A DNA stretch of 64,000 nt from Gonocerus acuteangulatus (GCA_946811695.1 OX328123.1:42993335-43057334), one strand, 5' to 3'; positions 23,281 through 36,327 are shown, counted from the first letter of the stretch. Translations and numbers: made by a program. The notes: generated from the sequence alone by a model not told the origin.

Positions 23281-24982
23281 AAATCTGACATTTTTTCTTT
23301 GCCCAAACCTCAACGATTCCTTGTATTTATGGTATTTTCCATTGATATTGATTTGTGAGAAAATAAGTTCCAATACCGCGAGAGGAAAACAAAATTGGTC
23401 TGACTTTGCGATCACAGGGAGGGTAATATTTTTGATATACATAGATCTCTATTTTAGCGTGCAATCTTCAGTTATTGGAGCCTTTTTACTGATTACAGAT
23501 AAGGTATGGTCTTGGCCAACCTGCTTCATGATGGATTTGCGACTCATTACTTTCTTTACCTACGCGAGCTTTCGCCCATTTAGAGGAAATCGTACAGAGT
23601 TGAAGAAGATTGTTAGCAATTTGTTTTCTCGTCGTAGGTCTTCAATGAGGTTGTCTTCTATCTTGTACTTGAATGTTATTTATTTTTGAATACATATTTT
23701 TTTCTCAATATTGATATATGTTGTCGTCTCTGTCGAAGAATTAAAGCTTCTTAATCGCATAATGACGTCCTGGTTTAAGTATCACATTGTTCAAGACTAT
23801 TGCATGTTCCGTTCTATAAAAAAAGGTATAAGAATTTGGTCATATTTGCTACTCACTCAATGAGAAATGAGAAGACATGATGACTTTAGAGCCTCGATTT
23901 CTGATGTTGTAAAATCACATCGTAATAATAATTTTTTTTTTTCATTTTAATTTTTAGTCTGCAAGAAAACAATTTTTAGTCCATAAATGTTTAGCCAAAT
24001 TTCGTTATGAGCCTGATTTGCGCCCCATAGCTTAATGTTGATAAAGAACCTTAATGTTTATCGCACCCTGATGTTCAGTTCACTGAAATTTCAGAGGTTT
24101 GGACATCGGCTCTTTTTGTTCCAAGGTACAGATGTAGACCTTCATATATAGATAGACAGTGGGATTCTATTATATTATAAAAGTTTGCTCTTTCAACCTA
24201 TGAACTGCGTTGTAAATTCGATTCTCAATAGAAATACCACGAGGAAAAGTTCTTGGTTAGAAAAAGAGGGAAGCACTATGGATAATCCGCTCTACCAAAA
24301 AAAAATCTATTTTACCAGAAGAGGCATTAAAAATTCTGTATTTTTTCACATCATAAATAAGAATAAGAGCCGACTTGTATGTTTGGTAATATGCATGATT
24401 TGAATTTCTCCTCGTAAAGCGACATAGCTCTAAATAAAAGGGCGAATGGTCGGTCCTCTAGACTTTCTCTGCACTCGAATTGCCGTTATCTTGCAAATAA
24501 ATCTGTCATTTATTATTATCGCGTTTATAAGCCTGGCTTAGTTCCGCTCCAGCTTACGATCATCTCCGATTATTTTCCCATTCTAGTTATCTTACCTGAC
24601 TTTCTTTTCCTTTGGCGGCTTCCTGTAACTGTCCTTTAGAAATCTGTCAATTTTTTTTTTTTTTTTTTTTTTGTATACAACCTGCTTTCGTTATAACTTA
24701 CCGGAAGTAAGTGAAAAGAAAAGTAAATAAAGCGGATTGAGTAAGTAATTTGCTCCTGTGCATAAGTCCTAAATATCAATTGTAGAGTTGGCATTATAAA
24801 TATGTTTAAGAGTAAAATGAGTTTGTGAAAGTTAGTTTCCAGCTAAAAATAGTAAGTAAGCAGTTTAGAAACAAAATATTAAGATTCTCGAGAGGTCATG
24901 CTATGGTTGGGATTCGGTTAAGTCAAAACGTCATAGTTCCAGAAAAATCTATTTTTCGAACGTTTCGGCATTCTATTTGGCG
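23281..24982. other. No recognisable gene
   Basis: Contains a 122-codon plus-strand frame (23321-23689, begins MYLWYFPLILICEK) that is hydrophobic-rich only at its start and shows no known domain. A T-run lies at 24651-24673. Nothing else recognised. Confidence 0.4.
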
Positions 24983-26028
24983 AAAATAAACGGCCAAACT
25001 TCAGGAATCCATGCAGGATAAAAAAATAAAGAAAAAAAGTCCTTTGATATATTTCTCGTTTTTGCCTCGTTTCCGAGAAAAACTAAAACACAATTGTGAA
25101 TAGGCATCATTTCATAATGCATATATAAAAAAACCATTAAAATGTTCCAGCCTCATCCCCACCTCCGTTAATCCCCCCCCCCACTTCAAAAATATAGGAG
25201 TGACTATGCCTCCGATTTTGTGTGAAATAATGGTTCTCCATTTTTTTACCCCACGACTTAACGCAGAGTCTTTCCACGCTTTCCTCGGTAATAAACTGTC
25301 GTTGTTCTTGGAGCAAGTCATTTTGGCAAAAAGACTGGGAAGCTGGTTTCAAGCCGACAGTTGTCCAGCCCACTACAGGAGGGCCGTCCGAAATTGGTTG
25401 GACACTAAGTTAGTGTCACTAACTATCCATGGCGTTGGATAGGACGTGATGGGCCGGTATCTCGGCCGGCTCGATCTTCAGACCTCACTTACTTCTTCAA
25501 ATGGACACATATTAAAGATTTGGTCTTCAGGGAGCCCATTGACTTAAGCGAGTTCCTCATGCGTCGCATCAGATGGGCCTGGGAAAAGATAACCGCAGAG
25601 CAATGCACAAATGTCATCCAGTGTGAAATTGTCCAAATTGTCAATGTGCGATGTGAGCTTGTATTGGCTGCAAGAGGCAAAACATTTGACAGTTTTTAAA
25701 ATTGATTATTAGGAATTGTTAGAAGAAGAAATTGTTATTTTATAATTATGTATGCGTCCAGTGTTAAATTGAAAATTTATTTTTATTCAGAATTGAATTT
25801 TTCTTGTTTTGTTTTGTGATTTATAAGGTGGATGGGTAGAGGGGGTGGCAGATAAAACATATGCTTTTAATGATTTTCATATATACATTATGAAAGAATG
25901 CCTATTCACAATTGAGTTTTAGTTTTTTGCGTTCTTCTCGGAAAAGATGCAAAAACGAGAAATATTCTTATTTTTTCATCCTGCATCGATTCCCGAAGTT
26001 TGGCCGTTTATTTTGGGGACACCGTGTA
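24983..26028. mobile_element. Tc1/mariner-like element remnant with long inverted ends
   Basis: The left part (24983-25145) and right part (25858-26015) are imperfect inverted repeats: AAATAAACGGCCAAACTTC on the left matches GAAGTTTGGCCGTTTATTTT on the right, and AACACAATTGTGAATAGGCA matches its inverse further in. The right end runs into GGGGACACCGTGTATA, resembling the GTGTCC termini common in arthropod Tc1/mariner-like elements. Between the arms is a decayed transposase end. Confidence 0.75.
25335..25699 (+). pseudogene. DDE transposase C-terminal remnant (Tc1/mariner-like)
   Basis: One frame (to 25441) reads GSWFQADSCPAHYRRAVRNW, corresponding to the block with the second catalytic Asp. 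After a stop and a frame change, the next frame (about 25457-25699) reads SRPARSSDLTYFFKWTHIKD, then RIRWAWEKITAEQC, and ends DSF-stop. In active relatives the third catalytic Asp lies between the proline-rich block and YFF; here those few codons are missing. With the frameshift, this copy cannot encode an active enzyme. N-terminal DNA-binding parts are absent. Confidence 0.75.
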
Positions 26029-26596
26029 TATATACATACACTTAACGAGTTATTTATATTTATATATAACTATAACTATGAATAACTAATTAAGAAAAAT
26101 GTTATTACTGGTCTTTTTCTATAATTGCTTACTCTTCAAAATGTATTTTTTCTATGAATTAGTTCGGTGGCCGTTGATGATGTTACTCGGGTATCAATCT
26201 TGTTTTAATGATGAGTAAGCTTATTCGTGTCCAACCCTTTAGAAAAAAAATGAAATAAAACTGGAAATGAACGATTTGATTTAATGAGATGTTTTGTTGT
26301 CTTTCAAGTCTACCCTTGACCTTTTGACCCTGAATATAATTCCAATCCGAGGAATTTAATTTTAAACTCTTGTAACTCGCTAGTTGATTGCCGGATATCA
26401 CTTTCACAGGCTACCGACAATTTATTCCAACAGAAGTTAGTGATTAATTTATTTTCCGTCCACGTTTTAATAGATTTCTTTTAAAAGGGAGTGCAAAGGT
26501 TAGGTTTTGACACGAATTTTAATGGAATCTATGGCGTGTAGGAAGGAATAGGTATAACTAAAAACATTACGTGTAATTAAGGTATACATATATATA
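26029..26596. other. No recognisable gene
   Basis: AT-rich; nothing recognised apart from short TA runs near 26025 and 26587. Confidence 0.4.
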
Positions 26597-26690
26597 TATT
26601 TTTAGATGGAACGGCATTTTTCTCCAGCGGTGGTACTCCACAGCGGTGGAGTACCACCGCTGGAGAAAAATGCCGTTCCATCTAAAAATA
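26597..26690. repeat. Perfect palindrome, 45-bp arms, 4-bp spacer
   Basis: 26597-26641 is the exact reverse complement of 26646-26690, with AGCG between them. The arm contains GATGGAACGGCATTTTTCTC and is GC-richer than its surroundings. A TA microsatellite starts 13 bases downstream. No mismatch is visible, so it is young or maintained. Confidence 0.95.
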
Positions 26691-26702
26691 CTATCCCAGC
26701 GA

Positions 26703-26731
26703 CGAAAAATAACATCAAACATATATATATA

Positions 26732-26788
<57 letters not shown>
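26703..26788. repeat. TA microsatellite
   Basis: TA repeats with one TTTA interruption. Two open frames across it (Ile/Tyr repeats) are artefacts. Confidence 0.95.
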
Positions 26789-26791
<3 letters not shown>

Positions 26792-27102
26792 GAAATATTA
26801 CAATCTACAATTCAATGCATTGTGTAATTTGCTACAGGTTATTTGCTCACGCCTCAGGTGTCCCCAGTTAGCCGAATACCTTCTTTGTTAGGAAGGATTA
26901 CTTGTAATTAGAAACATATATTTTTAGTGGTGTTATAATTCTAAGCCTGTTTATTAAATGTTTATTATTTTTGACAAAACTTTAGCAAACGCCGTTTAGA
27001 TAGTTTAGAATGATTCGTACTTTTCAACATTACTGCTACCCTTGATGAATTCTGCCTTGTTACAAAACAGCCGCCATGCGTCGTTATTTTGAGCCGGTGC
27101 CA

Positions 27103-27111
27103 TGCATATTC

Positions 27112-27152
<41 letters not shown>

Positions 27153-27192
27153 GGCGCATCTACCTCTAGGTCATTAGCGCCGTGCATATTCG
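27103..27192 (-). mobile_element. 5'-truncated SINE with target duplication
   Basis: A poly(T) run (27113-27150) followed by ACGGCGCATCTACCTCTAGG and the GTCATTAGCGCCG end matches the 3' segment of the SINE at 10448-10668. It is bracketed by a perfect 10-bp duplication TGCATATTCG (27103-27112 and 27183-27192). On the minus strand this is a 32-bp SINE tail plus poly(A), i.e. a severely truncated retroposition. Confidence 0.9.
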
Positions 27193-27434
27193 TATATTCA
27201 ACCTCATCTTTATATCAATGACCACACAAACCACCCACAGCAGCCTTTTTTAACCAACTCTAGGGCGATAATAAGAAGGCATTTATTGCAAAATGTCCTG
27301 CCCATGTGTGTGTTCAACGCTTTATGTAACGTGACATATCCCTCTCATGGCCCATATTGTTTCTTCGCTTTCATATTTGTAACAACTTCCTAAATTAGGC
27401 ACAGTAGTTTCCTCTCGAATTGCCCCTCAGCAAT

Positions 27435-27700
27435 CATGGGCGTATATAGAAAATAATTTCGGAGGGGGCCGGGAAAATTTCGGGGGGGGGGGGGGTGAGA
27501 CCATTTCGGGTGTATGGAATACTAACAATTTAGATCTTGGATCAGTTTTAGCCAACTTAAACGCCATTACACCCAATGTAGAATATGTTTTATGAACTAA
27601 ATGATCTTATTTAATTTATTTTTAAGGGTTTTATGAAATTTTTACCGATATCAAAATGTCGGGGGGGGGGGCTGCAGCCCCTCCCTTATCTACGCCCATG
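27435..27700. mobile_element. hAT-type MITE, second copy
   Basis: Same ends (CATGGGCGTATATA and TACGCCCATG) and interior as 4857-5107, with longer G-runs. Flanks TCAGCAAT (27427-27434) and TCAGCACT (27701-27708) are an 8-bp duplication with one mismatch. Confidence 0.85.
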
Positions 27701-28254
27701 TCAGCACTGGTTGTAGACCCGATCTGTAAGCGACAATAATGTGCCTGCTGAATAAGAAGAGTATAAGTAAACGATAAGTTATTCGTGATTCCAGTCACCA
27801 AGTTGCCTGACGGTTAGCAACCGAAATGTTTCAACTTCGGTCTTATTGTTGACGTTACGACAAACCCAAGGTAGTCAATTCCTGAGACCTGCTCAAACCT
27901 GTTGGGCTCAAATGAAATATACCTACCTGCAAGTATAGTTTTGCCTTTTTTGTTAGACCTTCCTACAATGCCAAGATCTTTTGCTTTTGCCTAGATATGC
28001 ATTAATAACAATCTTAATTTATAAAAATATATGTTTTATTATTAATGCCTGTGTTAACGTGATTCTTACTTCCTAATGATGAAATTCGCCTAATTGCTTA
28101 TTAGGAGTTTAGACATTTCATGGCCAATGAGTCAGATTTGCATATATGTGTGGATATATGTAAATTGTGTGTATTTATTATGTGTCTGTTCTCTTCTACT
28201 TATCTGGCAGAATCCGCCCACAGAAACACATTTTTGTCAACCGTAATTCGCGTG

Positions 28255-28292
<38 letters not shown>

Positions 28293-29039
28293 TAACCTCA
28301 AAGAGGTTCGCTCTTTATTTGATTTCTATTTTCCTCCGTTTTTTTTTAACTTGGTTTAGGTATAAAATGATTCTATCAACATTACTACGGGGGTCTCGCC
28401 GTCGTCCAGTGACTTGCAAGATGGATTATCATGCTGAAGATGCGAGTTGGAGTCCTGGGCAGTTCTATTTCTTCAGCGATGGGCTCACTGAAAACATTCC
28501 TTGCTTTACCATGAAAATGAAGTTTCTTTTTGTGTGGGGGATGTGTTCTTGCAATAATATCGAGAGCAGGGGGGGGGGGTAATAGAATTCGGGTCCATCC
28601 CTGTAAATTCCGCTACGTTCGCGCAATTCAGACACATTAGATCCATTTCTGTGCCAATAATAACTCTTCTTGGAGATTCCATTCGAACCGGCATCTAAAT
28701 TTGGTGATGGAGTTTTTAAATGTATGTTTTCAGGAAAGAAGATAAGCTTGATAGTGAAACGCATTAAGGCGAGGCAATCGCTTTAAATCGGACTATCTCT
28801 AATTGCTCTTCTTACTGGGTAATATACACATATCGTACAGATAAGTATCTATTGAATCATCGGCAATTAATTTTTTGAGCTTTTTTGAGGCTAGGCTCAA
28901 GTATGAAAACACGCATTAGTATAACACGTCTTAGACAAGGTTTGAGATTTTGAATACAAATATTCTAAACAGGTTTTATTTGTTTATTTTACATTGGCGG
29001 TCTGAACATATTCTTGTATTATCTTGTCTCTCTTCTTTT
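27701..29039. other. No recognisable gene; degenerate ribozyme-like core, poly(A)
   Basis: Near 27803 the series CTGACGGTTAGCAACCGAAA resembles the stem-GAAA core of the foldback elements but has a damaged first box. An A-run lies at 28254-28290 and a G-run at 28571-28580. A 99-codon minus-strand frame at 28465-28764 has no recognisable domain. Confidence 0.35.
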
Positions 29040-29240
29040 ACTATTTCTCTCAGAAATGTAGTCTTCAAGAAAGGGAACTCTTCTCCTCCTCCTTAGCCCT
29101 GAAGAAGGCTCGTATGTCAAGCCGAAACCTTGCACAATAATAGCTCATTTTATTTATAAAAGGTAGTTTTATTCAACATATGACCGAACTCCAATTGTCT
29201 ACACCTCCTCAATCCCGACGGTCGACCATCTATTCACAAT
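29040..29240 (+). mobile_element. Penelope-type end fragment, third copy
   Basis: CTGAAGA (29099-29105), stem GGCT/AGCC, then GAAAC (29124-29128). Upstream segment near 29063 (TCAAGAAAGGGAACTCTTCT) and downstream tail with AGTTTTATTCAACATATGAC and CTCCTCAATCCCGACGGTCG match the copy at 15302-15595. Core bases intact here; stem I not resolved. Confidence 0.6.
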
Positions 29241-30889
29241 ATTATTTTATTCACTTAATAAACCAGCATCATATGATTCATGTTTGTTCATCGAGTATTA
29301 TTGATGAAGCTTATGGTAAGAATCTTCTTAATGTACTACTGAAGTTTAATTTTCAATTTGTAGATCAGTTTCAATGGATGTTTGTTAATGAGTGTTTTGA
29401 ACCACGTATGTACTTGTTAATAAACAATAGGATGAAACCTAAGATCACGAAAGCTTGCATTTCCTAGGGAAGTGATTTATCTCTGTAATCATTAAAACAT
29501 TTTATCAGTTTTTTTTCTGATTGTTTCATTCAGCTTCCGAGAACTGTCACTTCTGGTATGAATCACTCTAATAAATTACAAATATTTTGAATATAAACGG
29601 AAGAGAATGGACCATAATTGAATAGAAATCTACTAATGCCGCATAAAACCCAAACAACATCAATCAAACGCGGTTCTAAAGTTGACTCGTGTTTGTCTGG
29701 GAGCCAGCTGCCGAACCTCCTAACATTTACGACTTTATTATGACTGCTACATCCACCTTTATCCAAATGTATACAGCCTAGTCCATTTTTTTTAATCTCA
29801 TTAAGTTTCATCTCCTTCAGAATCTTCCTCCGACGTCTATTATATCAGAAAGCCAGGAATAAAAGTAACAGATATGTTTCCTTAGCCGCATCTTGTGCAT
29901 ATTTATATGGGACAGTCAGTGAAGCCGGACTCCATTACAAAACTCGCTTGACCAACGCTATTGCCCTTCTTAATTGTATACAATATAGCCTACCTAAAAA
30001 AACATTAAATAAATACATAACTAAAGATTTTAACTGCCATATAAATACACAACATAAAATAAATGATCCAATAAAATAAATATTAACAATAATGACTATT
30101 TCTTCTAACAATAAGTTTTAATCAGTTGTCGAGTTGGAACAGGTCCATTTTTTTTTTACTTAACCCGTTAAGTCCCCCAGTTTCTTCCATGGGGTATTGT
30201 TTTGTACTGTTGCCATAGAACTTCAGCTCTTCTTGCAATTTCTTATTCCAATCTTTTATTTTTGTGCCTACTCTTCTTGTTTAATACTCTGGAAACCATT
30301 ATTAAATTATGAAAATTATAAACCATTAGGTAAAGAGGTGAACAATTTTTCAGGGCGTGGGGTACCATTAAAATTATATGGCCATTCATTAGCTTATTTA
30401 ATTTCTTATTTGCATGTATTCCAAGTTTTTAGGCCCTCTCCTTTACAACGTGAATGTTGGCTCAAACAAAAAATCCACTGATATTATTGCAGGTCAGTTT
30501 CTTAATTAACTGATAAAGTCAAATGAATTATTACAAAAACACATTAAATTAAAAAGATGAATGTTCAGCCTACACTTGTATAAAAAAAAGTTGAAAAAAA
30601 CAAACAAAAGGAATACATTTCTTTTGAGTGAAATTTTCACTCTTTTTATTGATGCAAAAATTTTCAATTTATGCGGAAATGAAACTTAAATGAATTTTAG
30701 GAAAAGTAAAAGGCAGTACTTTATTGTGATTTAACTAATAAATTAAACTAAATGTGGGGTATACATATTTGTGTGCAAATATTAATTTTCTTAATACTAA
30801 ATCCGGCTGGTACTAATGACCCAAAAAAAAAAAAAAAAAAACTTCCGGCGCCACACATCTACGTGTTATAACCACTAGTAGGTTCACAT
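29241..30889. other. No recognisable gene
   Basis: AT-rich; a 95-codon frame starts inside the preceding repeat and runs to 29467, and a 94-codon frame is at 30197-30481. Neither has a domain I recognise. An A-run is at 30822-30841. Confidence 0.4.
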
Positions 30890-31385
30890 TAGTATTGGGT
30901 GATTCGTGAATATGAATCGATCTTTTGAATCGATTCGAACCGAAATGAAAAGACCTGTTTCCTATAATGTTCGGCGAGCTCAGATCGAATAAATACATCG
31001 ATCTTCTAGGCTCAGAAGATCTATCTACGATATGGATCGATTTCACGATTACTTACAATTACCTACGAAATTCGTATTTCATTTAGATTCGAATCGATTC
31101 TTTTTCGAGAATCGCCCATTGCTACTACGAATCAAGCTAAATAAGTCAATTTCAATATTTGATAATATGAAAAATATATCTGTAACCTAAAAGTAGAAAA
31201 ATGACTATTTTTCATCAAGGAGAAAAGGAACACCGCTGGAGAGAGAAGCCGTCTCACAAATCAATCATTTCAACCCCAGCGAAGTAACTTAAAACAAAAT
31301 AATGAAATCACTATACTATGACTGGAGTTCGATTAAAAAAATCTAAAAATCGTGTTAAAAGATCGATTCAGATCGTCCATCTCTA
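30890..31385. mobile_element. hAT-type non-autonomous element
   Basis: Left end TAGTATTGGGTGATTC and right end (inverted) TAGAGATGGACGATC, each followed by GAATCGATCTTTT, form terminal inverted repeats. Flanks GTTCACAT (30882-30889) and ATTCACAT (31386-31393) are an 8-bp duplication with one mismatch. The interior is rich in ATCGAT palindromes and has no ORF. An internal GAATCGCCCATTGCTA near 31101 resembles another copy of the end, so the structure may be compound. Confidence 0.75.
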
Positions 31386-32411
31386 ATTCACATACCTGAT
31401 ACTGCGATTTTGTGACATTGATGGCACGGCAGTTGTACTGGTAGTAACATCCTTGGAGATGGTAGACACAAGTGATCTATAGATATTCTCCATTAGCTCT
31501 GTATCAGCGACTGAATTGGAGTTCTTGCAGAATTTCAGGTTCAAATTATAGATTCTTGTCCCAAAAACACTTTGATTTTTCTGGAGCTGCGGCCTAAAAT
31601 GTCTGCCAAATCCCCAATGTAACATGAAACAATTTAAACAAAAGTTACAACAAATTTTCCTTTTGTTGATTATGAAATGTAAGTTAATGTTTCACCGTTA
31701 ACTGAAGTTTTATTCGAAGTACTTAAGTACAAGTGTGTTATTTCCTGAGTGAAGCCAGGAATCTCCACGAACTGAAGGAACTTTAACGCAACGAGCCTTG
31801 TAGAAAAGCTTTCAGTTTTGGTTGTGGTTAATGAAGTACGGAGATGAAGCCCAGTGGAGCGTAGGACGAGTACATACCCTCCAGGAAGCTTGGATAACCT
31901 AGGCATGCAATACCGGTAACTCTTTGATGTACACTAGCTAGTCACTCCTCCCTGGGTACATGTACCACGGTTAATACGTTCACTTAACATTATAACATCA
32001 TTAGGAAAAAAATATATACATATATATCTAAATGTTAGGTAGATCACAAAAATTGCTGATGAGTAATCCACAATGAGATATAGGATCAATCGAAAATGTT
32101 TTTTCATAAATACAAACTAGGTTATGAACTCCCAGTGTTTCAGCCTAAATGTTAAGATGAGATTAAGATTGTGATGGAGATGTCTAGGGCTGTCCCTTTT
32201 CACTAGACACATTAATGATCAGATGTTAAGCACAGTGGACTTACTGGAATTAGAGGAGAGCTTTCTCCTCGTCCCTCCTAGCCTTCGTGATGGATTATAT
32301 TTAGGAATGGTTGCACATGGATAGGGTCGAAACTATGGGAATAAAAATATAATGCCTCATCTCATATGAATGACTATTTTCTTTTAATAAATAGGATGTT
32401 TATTTAATTTC
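31386..32411. other. No recognisable gene
   Basis: Frames of 78-80 codons on the minus strand (31383-31625, 31670-31906) show no domain I recognise. Nothing else seen. Confidence 0.4.
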
Positions 32412-32610
32412 GGAGGCCCGGTGGTCGTGAGTGATAAAGCGTGCCTAAGGTCGTGGGTTCGATTCCAACAAGGGGAGGTGGCTTTTCCTTCGAAAAAAGA
32501 ATAGGCATCAGCCCAATCCTGGCTAGAAAAGGATGGTAACCTTTAGATAACCCGTCCAAAAATTCTGAGTTAATTTATAAATGGACATTAAAATTAAAAT
32601 TTAATTTATG
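32412..32610 (+). repeat. tRNA-derived SINE family A, fullest copy
   Basis: Head GAGGCCCGGTGGTCGTGAGT (A box), then GTGGGTTCGATTCC (B box) about 45 bases on, then a body with CTGGCTAGAAAAGGATGGTA and GATAACCCGTCC, ending AAATGGACATTAAAATT. Three other copies (16170, 44858, 59028) share the body. Confidence 0.85.
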
Positions 32611-34564
32611 TAATGTTAACGCCCTTCTGTAAATAATACAGATTTTGTTGGAGGTTACCACTTTTTTTCGAACCTGTTAACAAGGTATAACTTCACATTT
32701 TCGATAGAAAAACCACCCCCTCCAAGTTTTAATCGAAACTACACCCCTTGGCAAGGGGTTTTTGCGTCGCAATACTCAAGGCCATCGGACACCCAATAAT
32801 AATAATAATAATAAATAGAATAGGTGTTAATCGCCCTATTGTTGATATGCCGTTAAAAATAAATAAAGAGAATAACATAAACGTTCCAGCAGTAAGGCTC
32901 CTTATCAGTCAGTATTGAAATTGTATTTTCCTAACAGAATATGGATAAGAATTCAAGGAAACGTAGGGATTCGGCTAAGATAAACAATCATATTTTTGGA
33001 AAAATTTATATTTAGAATGTTTCATCATGCCCTTTGATAGCTTTCTTCAGATAAAAAATAAATATACAATATTAACGAAGAAATAATAAAAAAATTAAAC
33101 AAAATATTTGATCAAGGAAATAGGTATATTTTGTATGTGCATATTAAGTAACAAAACCTTTTTTGAGCTAATAAGTAGTAGTTTTATACAGAACATAGTT
33201 AAGAGTAAAACAAATTATCGAATGACCCAAGTAAAATTGCACAAATAGACAAATACAGAGGAATAACAGTATTTTTAATTTTAATACCTAATAATTAAAG
33301 TTATATGTTCATATTATAGATTTTCGTGAAAAGCTAACTATTTTTCTTATTCGACCTCCAACTTCATCATTCATAAGTATCGTCGTTTTTATTAGTTCTA
33401 TGAAAAGTGACAATATTAGGCTTGAACATCTTTTATGTCCGCAGGATAATTCTGCGTGTACAAATGCAGTTTTCCTAAAGCACTGCTTGTTAGTTTCCAT
33501 TAAAAACTGAGTGTTTTGTGGGTAAGCTGAAATATTTAACTTCATAAATAACAATTTTAATTTCTTTTTATTTATATCGTTCTGTGATATTATAGTTTTT
33601 ACGCGATCTTTTTATTTTGTTAATGTATTTTTTGTATCATTACCTGTAATGATATTTTTAACATTATGGCATAATATTATAATAATAATTTTTTATGTTG
33701 AATTAAATGCTTTTGTTTTTATATAATTTAACATAGATAAGCCCTTTTGTATGTTCAATCCCACCATAATAACCTTTCCATACCTTTTGCTCCTTGATTA
33801 GGAAATCCCGTTACTTGGAGTTTCATTACATAATCCGAACCGTCTTTTCCTATAAAATCGCCAAACTACTACGTTTAGGCGTCGGTGGCCCCGCAAAGTT
33901 GTGCTTAAAGTCAATATTAATTAATCAAGGCGCACGGTAGTGCGTCAGGCTAAGTTCCGGCCTATGCACACTATGTGTGCATTACACGCCGTATTAGAGC
34001 CGATTTTTACCCTCTCATAACTCTCAACCAGGTAAAGATAAATTTATGAAATTTACACCGATATTAAATTTGTGTTATTCCTCATCTCATTGAGTTGCTA
34101 AAAAAAACTGCGATCCAGCGTTGGTAAGGAGGGGATTGCTGAATGGGGCCGTAGTAAGAATGCCTCAGCTTAGGCGGGACGTCTAAAATTACTAGCGAGC
34201 TTGGGCTGCCATCAGGTATTAGTCATATTCCTCGTTGGTCCCTTGTCAATTTAGCAGGACAGATACCGGCTGGACCAAGCAGAAATAGAGACCAACGACA
34301 GGTGAAGGCTCTCGTCAACGAATAGAGATTATAGATCTTGGCGTCAATTGCTCGCTACAGAAATAGTGTTCTATCTGGGAACTAGTTTCTAAAGTATTTT
34401 TGGGCTCTAAATCCTTAATTGGTTCCACCCAGGAAACAGTATGAAGTTTAATTACACGATTTATTAATTCCTCTGGGGTCACTCAAAAATTATTCGTCAT
34501 TCCAATCACGCAAAGGTGATGCTCTAAAGTGGTTCGAGTTGCTGACACAAACGTACGGCAGACG

Positions 34565-34567
<3 letters not shown>
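32611..34567. other. No recognisable gene
   Basis: Includes an AAT run near 32796, a decayed CTGAAGA...GAAAC pattern on the minus strand at 33012-33052 (too degenerate to call), and a GC-richer stretch 33870-34320 without a recognisable frame. Confidence 0.35.

Positions 34568-34618
<51 letters not shown>
34568..34618. repeat. TA microsatellite
   Basis: About 25 TA units lying just outside the 3' end of the adjacent Helentron-like element. Confidence 0.95.
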
Positions 34619-34622
<4 letters not shown>

Positions 34623-34678
34623 TATATTGTTGTGAATGAAAGATGACCCGATATATATTTTCCACTTTTTCTTGTTTC

Positions 34679-34816
34679 TTTTAGCGCGGTTCCTCCCTCC
34701 CCCATGGGGAGGAACCCCGCTTATAAGGTTGATACAATGAAACAATCCGGAAGTGCCGACTAAAAAATTTCGCGTTTCAGAACCCCTAGAGACCGAAAAT
34801 AACGGTGGTTCAAATT

Positions 34817-34857
<41 letters not shown>

Positions 34858-34908
34858 GTATATGTATATATATATGTATATATATATATGTATATATATA
34901 TGTATATA

Positions 34909-34957
<49 letters not shown>

Positions 34958-36316
34958 CTGTTCGCTCATTTCTGGCTTCCCTAATGGTCCGATTGTGATG
35001 AAATTTGGTACAAAAATCCGTCTTCCAATTTGAAAGGTCAAGTTCGGTCAACCAGCAGAATCCGCCCACTGGAAGATGGCGTTTGGGGCGAAATTCGCGC
35101 AAAAAAATCGTAACGCTTACGTTTTTTAGTTCATAAGCTTGTAAGTACTCGTTTTATAGGCTTCTTGGGCTAGGAAAACGAATGAAGCCATTTTCAAGGC
35201 GATAACTTTAACCGTTTTCGAGAAAATTGGAAAAATAGTTTTTAAATACCGTTTTTGGTTTGGGTACTTAGAATTATGGGATTCAGTTGAAACATTTTCT
35301 GCATGTTCTACTTTCATTAAAACTAATATGTTAAAATTTTTGTTACGTTTGGAGTTAAGGAAGGGTTAGAATAAAATATTTTATTCACAGACATAAAAAA
35401 TGTTGGTAACTTTGTATACTTTCCTTAATATTTCGAAAAAGGTTGAGAATCTTGCGAAACGTAAGATTACCGCTAGAAAGCTTACTAAATGCTCTACAAA
35501 AATGGTTCTAATGTAAGTTTTGATTAGGCGATGTCAATCGGAGAAAAAAGTGCTTAAACCTTTAAAGTAATTGATTTCGCTTATTCGAACTGTTCTTTTT
35601 GTCTTTGATTTTGGTACTTAGAATTATGGGATTCAGTTGAAACATTTTCTGCATGTTCGAATTTCATCAACACTAATATGTTGAAATTTTTGTTATGTTT
35701 GGAGTAAAGAAAGGGTTAGAATAAAATATTTTATTAACAGACAAGAAAAGTTTTGGTAACTTTGTATACTTTCGTTAGTATCTCGAAAACCGTTGACAAT
35801 CTTGGGAAGCAGAAGGTTACCATTCGAAAGCTTACTAAATGCTCTACAAAAAAGGTTCTAAAGAAAGTTTTAATTAGGCGATGTCAATCGGAGAAATGAG
35901 TGCTTAAAACTTTAAAGTAATTGATTTCGTTTATTCGAGCGGTTCTTTTTGACTGTTTTATTCCTTGTTATTTTTAAATTGCTTATAGTCGGATAATGTA
36001 TTTGACAATAAAACAGATTAAGTAAAATAAGAAGATCAATTTATTGTTAAAAATGTAGCGTTCAAAGAGAGATATCCCAAGGCTTTCCAAATGCCTCAGA
36101 GCGGAGGCCTTTCTGCCCGACTTATGGGATAGCTGACCCATACAGGTAAGATTGTAAATCAAGACCTTTCAAGACTGGTTTGTTTGAGATTTCATTTGGA
36201 TAGGTGTTTCGCTATTGATCTAAACAAAGTAATAACTGTTTCTATTCTATGCCTTCATAAACACTAGAGATAAGAACGGAACCGCGCTAAGATGACGCAG
36301 TTCCTGCGAATCGGAC
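34679..36316 (-). mobile_element. Helentron/DINE-like element, family 1, copy 2
   Basis: Both ends are visible. The minus-strand 5' end is GTCCGATTCGCAGGAACTGC (from 36316) with subterminal TTAGCGCGGTTCC (36290-36278). The 3' end is a hairpin followed by GCGCTAAAA (to 34679). TA and TATATG microsatellites (34818-34955) and three ~345-bp tandem units (near 35260, 35605, 35950) lie inside. At 1.6 kb it is more compact than copy 1. A GC-richer stretch 36055-36150 is not shared with copy 1 and may be an insertion. Confidence 0.72.
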
Positions 36317-36327
36317 TTTTTTTCTGA

